51,805 nt of DNA, taken from positions 1 through 51,805 of IMG/VR virus record IMGVR_UViG_3300048006_000111; one strand, written 5' to 3'. The position numbers and the translations under genes were made by a program. Origin of the DNA: a virus. Of this stretch, positions 50,668-51,805 are shown piece after piece. The notes beneath the pieces were generated by a model, which saw only the letters and a program-made list of their open reading frames with translations, did no database searches and had not been told where the DNA came from. How positions within the stretch are numbered: the stretch's first letter is position 1; the number at the start of each line of letters is the position of its first letter.

Positions 50668-50790
50668 CTATTCGGCTCGATGATTACACATAAGTGAATA
50701 GCTAGCGGGAACTAGGTCAGGTTAGAGACGCAAGACAGGCTTCGCGACTCGGGCTACCGACGGGTATGAGGTTCGAATCCTCACTAGTTA
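50668..50790 (+). ncRNA. tRNA-like element 3 with upstream hairpin domain
   Basis: Hairpin domain CTATTC/GAATAG (50668-50673 with 50696-50701), then AACTAG (50710-50715) pairing with CTAGTT (50784-50789), followed by A and CTAA. A D-arm-like hairpin GTC-AGGTTAGA-GAC is at 50716-50729, a short stem TCGG-GCTA-CCGA sits in the middle, and a perfect T-arm TGAGG-TTCGAAT-CCTCA is at 50767-50783. It has the most complete tRNA-like form of the four, but no regular 5-7-5 anticodon arm was found. Confidence 0.55.
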
Positions 50791-50794
50791 CTAA

Positions 50795-50944
50795 GCCCAG
50801 CGAATAAATAACAAACCTGCGTACTGGTTGAGTGTAACTAAATCAAGGTACCGGAGAGCGGTTAGGAAATGACTGGGTAGGACGTGAATGGTTAAACGTT
50901 ATACAATATGTATTGTAGTGCGGGTTCGATTCCCGCCACGTCCA
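50795..50944 (+). ncRNA. tRNA-like element 4 with upstream hairpin domain
   Basis: Hairpin domain closed by GCCCAG/CTGGGT (50795-50800 with 50873-50878) and containing AACC-TGCGTACT-GGTT. Then GGACGTG (50880-50886) pairs over seven bases with CACGTCC (50937-50943), followed by A and CTAA. Inside are AATGGTTAA (D-loop-like), a hairpin TACAATATGTATTGTA (50902-50917) and a perfect T-arm GCGGG-TTCGATT-CCCGC (50920-50936). The acceptor and T-arm are ideal, but no D-stem is available without breaking the acceptor. Confidence 0.6.
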
Positions 50945-50957
50945 CTAATTACAAATT

Positions 50958-50990
50958 AAATACGAATAAAAACTGATAATATAATAAAAC
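50958..50990 (+). promoter_or_regulatory. Promoter-like repeat 5 (AAATAC-N10-TGATAATATA)
   Basis: AAATAC at 50958-50963, spacer of 10, TGATAATATA at 50974-50983. It precedes the 79-residue gene (ATG at 50993) by nine bases and follows tRNA-like element 4. Confidence 0.7.
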
Positions 50991-50992
50991 AA

Positions 50993-51232
50993 ATGGCAGA
51001 ATTAAAAACAATTTACGACGAGCTTTTACCAAATGTAAAGCTAAAATTAAGAGCTAGCGCTAGAGAATACGCTACAGCTAAAAGATTAAAATATACATTA
51101 ATGTCTAAGTACCTATGGTCACACTTAACAATTGACGAGGTTAGAGATCTATTGACATATGGTGGAGTTAACAGCTGGGAGTTAGACTCTTTTAGTTTCA
51201 TGTATGGTGATAAAATTATAGATAAAAACTAA
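50993..51232 (+). CDS. Hypothetical small helical protein (79 aa)
   Basis: MAELKTIYDELLPNVKLKLR, SAREYATAKRLKYTLMSKYL and LTIDEVRDLLTYGGVNSWEL. Helical, basic in the middle. It is directly after promoter repeat 5 and overlaps the next gene (TAATG). No family recognised. Confidence 0.6.
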   Translation: MAELKTIYDELLPNVKLKLRASAREYATAKRLKYTLMSKYLWSHLTIDEVRDLLTYGGVNSWELDSFSFMYGDKIIDKN

Positions 51233-51471
51233 TGGAACAGGTGTTTAAATTAACGAAAAGCGACTTAAGTGAAAGAGCTTCTAACAAAGCTTTTGCTAAA
51301 GTTGCTATGCTAAAATTCGAAATAGACGGTTTAGCAAACGACATAAAGTCGGGAAATACAGGTGGTATAACAATGGAAGAGCTATGTATGGTGTACGAGA
51401 GTACTAAAGTAGAATTACAAGTATGGAATTACTTATCAGAATTAATAGAAAAAAACAATAAATTAACATGA
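51232..51471 (+). CDS. Hypothetical small helical protein (79 aa)
   Basis: MEQVFKLTKSDLSERASNKA and FAKVAMLKFEIDGLANDIKS, then GGITMEELCMVYESTKVELQ. Helical coiled-coil-like. Start and stop overlap the flanking genes by one and four bases. No function recognised. Confidence 0.55.
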   Translation: MEQVFKLTKSDLSERASNKAFAKVAMLKFEIDGLANDIKSGNTGGITMEELCMVYESTKVELQVWNYLSELIEKNNKLT

Positions 51472-51805
51472 GAGACTTAGAACAAGAGCATATGGACTGG
51501 AAACAGAGACGTGCAGAACTAGTAGATTTATTCGCTAAACGTATGTTTATAGAGTACGGCATCAAAGAAATGACTACTAAAAGACAAAAGAAAAATGGTA
51601 CAAAACAGTTTGTTTTACCTAATGGTGATCAAATAGCTTCGTATAAAACCGGTTATGTAAGAAGATGTAACTCAAGCGACAGAATATATCAGTTAAACAA
51701 GGTATATAAACGTGAAGAAAGATACACTGTTATAAATGGCGGTGAGCTAAAGACTATGAAATATATAGTGCATGCTAGAGAATTAATTAATGATCCACTT
51801 GCAAG
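51468..51805 (+). CDS. Hypothetical protein, partial (at least 112 aa)
   Basis: Starts MRDLEQEHMDWKQRRAELVD and continues to the end of the window without a stop (112 full codons). Contains FAKRMFIEYGIKEMTTKRQK and GDQIASYKTGYVRRCNSSDR, with a basic character. It overlaps the previous gene by ATGA, so it belongs to the same operon. The real length and function cannot be judged. Confidence 0.6.
   Translation, partial: MRDLEQEHMDWKQRRAELVDLFAKRMFIEYGIKEMTTKRQKKNGTKQFVLPNGDQIASYKTGYVRRCNSSDRIYQLNKVYKREERYTVINGGELKTMKYIVHARELINDPLA

Larger units (their letters stand above)
50469..50945 (+). ncRNA. Structured noncoding region, candidate large RNA
   Basis: About 480 bases without a gene. Several stems can be drawn: AGACTGTCG-c-TGT with ACA-CGGCA-g-GTCT (50469-50481 with 50502-50514); a long-range helix CTAATAGCTACT with AGTAGCT-TA-ATTAG (50513-50524 with 50603-50616, 12 bp with a 2-base bulge); CTATTC with GAATAG (50668-50673 with 50696-50701); GCCCAG with CTGGGT (50795-50800 with 50873-50878). 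It also contains tRNA-like elements 3 and 4. G+C is well above the flanking DNA. The region suggests a large ornate RNA or a set of tRNA-derived RNAs; no known family could be confirmed by eye. Confidence 0.55.

Noticed and set aside
50469-50945. Group I intron in a tRNA
   Set aside because: I could not identify a convincing P7/guanosine-binding pair or conserved P, Q, R, S elements, and the exon halves do not join into a tRNA.
1-51805. CRISPR array, insertion sequence or integrase
   Set aside because: No direct repeats with regular spacers, no transposase or recombinase motifs and no attachment-site duplication were seen.
1-51805. Stop-codon reassignment
   Set aside because: Genes end at TAA, TAG and TGA in ordinary positions, and long genes contain none of them in frame.

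Overview
The window looks like about half of a tailed-phage genome (podovirus-type) that infects a marine member of the Bacteroidota. Evidence for the host: base composition is strongly A+T-rich; genes are preceded by A-rich, Shine-Dalgarno-poor leaders; and one phage-encoded secreted protein has a flavobacterium-style signal peptide ending in YSQ. TAA, TAG and TGA all serve as stops, so I see no stop-codon reassignment. The terminase, portal and major capsid proteins and the two tail genes carry sequence features I associate with crAss-like phages (Crassvirales). That assignment is an inference from recall and was not tested by search.

Layout. (1) Positions 3-143, plus strand: 3' end of a class I ribonucleotide reductase large subunit, followed by a strong terminator hairpin at 220-246. 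(2) Positions 277-46659, minus strand: a nearly continuous late operon. In its own 5'->3' order it has two short tail/adaptor proteins, two long tail fibres (one with an S74 self-cleaving chaperone), GroEL and GroES, a run of small virion-associated or unknown proteins, a 3-TM-type holin, a secreted protein, a double-GroES protein, terminase small and large subunits, portal, scaffold-like protein, major capsid, connector/ring proteins, a 1639-residue tail protein with an inserted FISUMP domain, an acetyltransferase, internal virion proteins, a 3021-residue polyvalent protein with HExxH and HAD signatures, and a lysis end (amidase, small basic proteins, 55-residue holin-like protein). (3) Positions 46660-46994: a divergent control region rich in C-runs, with inverted repeats. 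(4) Positions 46995 to the end, plus strand: a dense array of very small genes of unknown function (23 to more than 112 residues), probably early genes. They are punctuated by six copies of a bipartite promoter-like motif, AAATAC-N10-TGATAATATA, and by four hairpin plus tRNA-like elements. The last two of these lie in an approximately 480-base gene-free, highly structured stretch (50469-50945).

How the parts work together. The minus-strand block builds and packages the virion, folds its proteins with its own chaperonin, and lyses the cell. The plus-strand block looks like host-takeover genes expressed from a repeated promoter. The repeated promoter, the tRNA-like elements and the large structured RNA region are the parts I find least explained by known phage biology.
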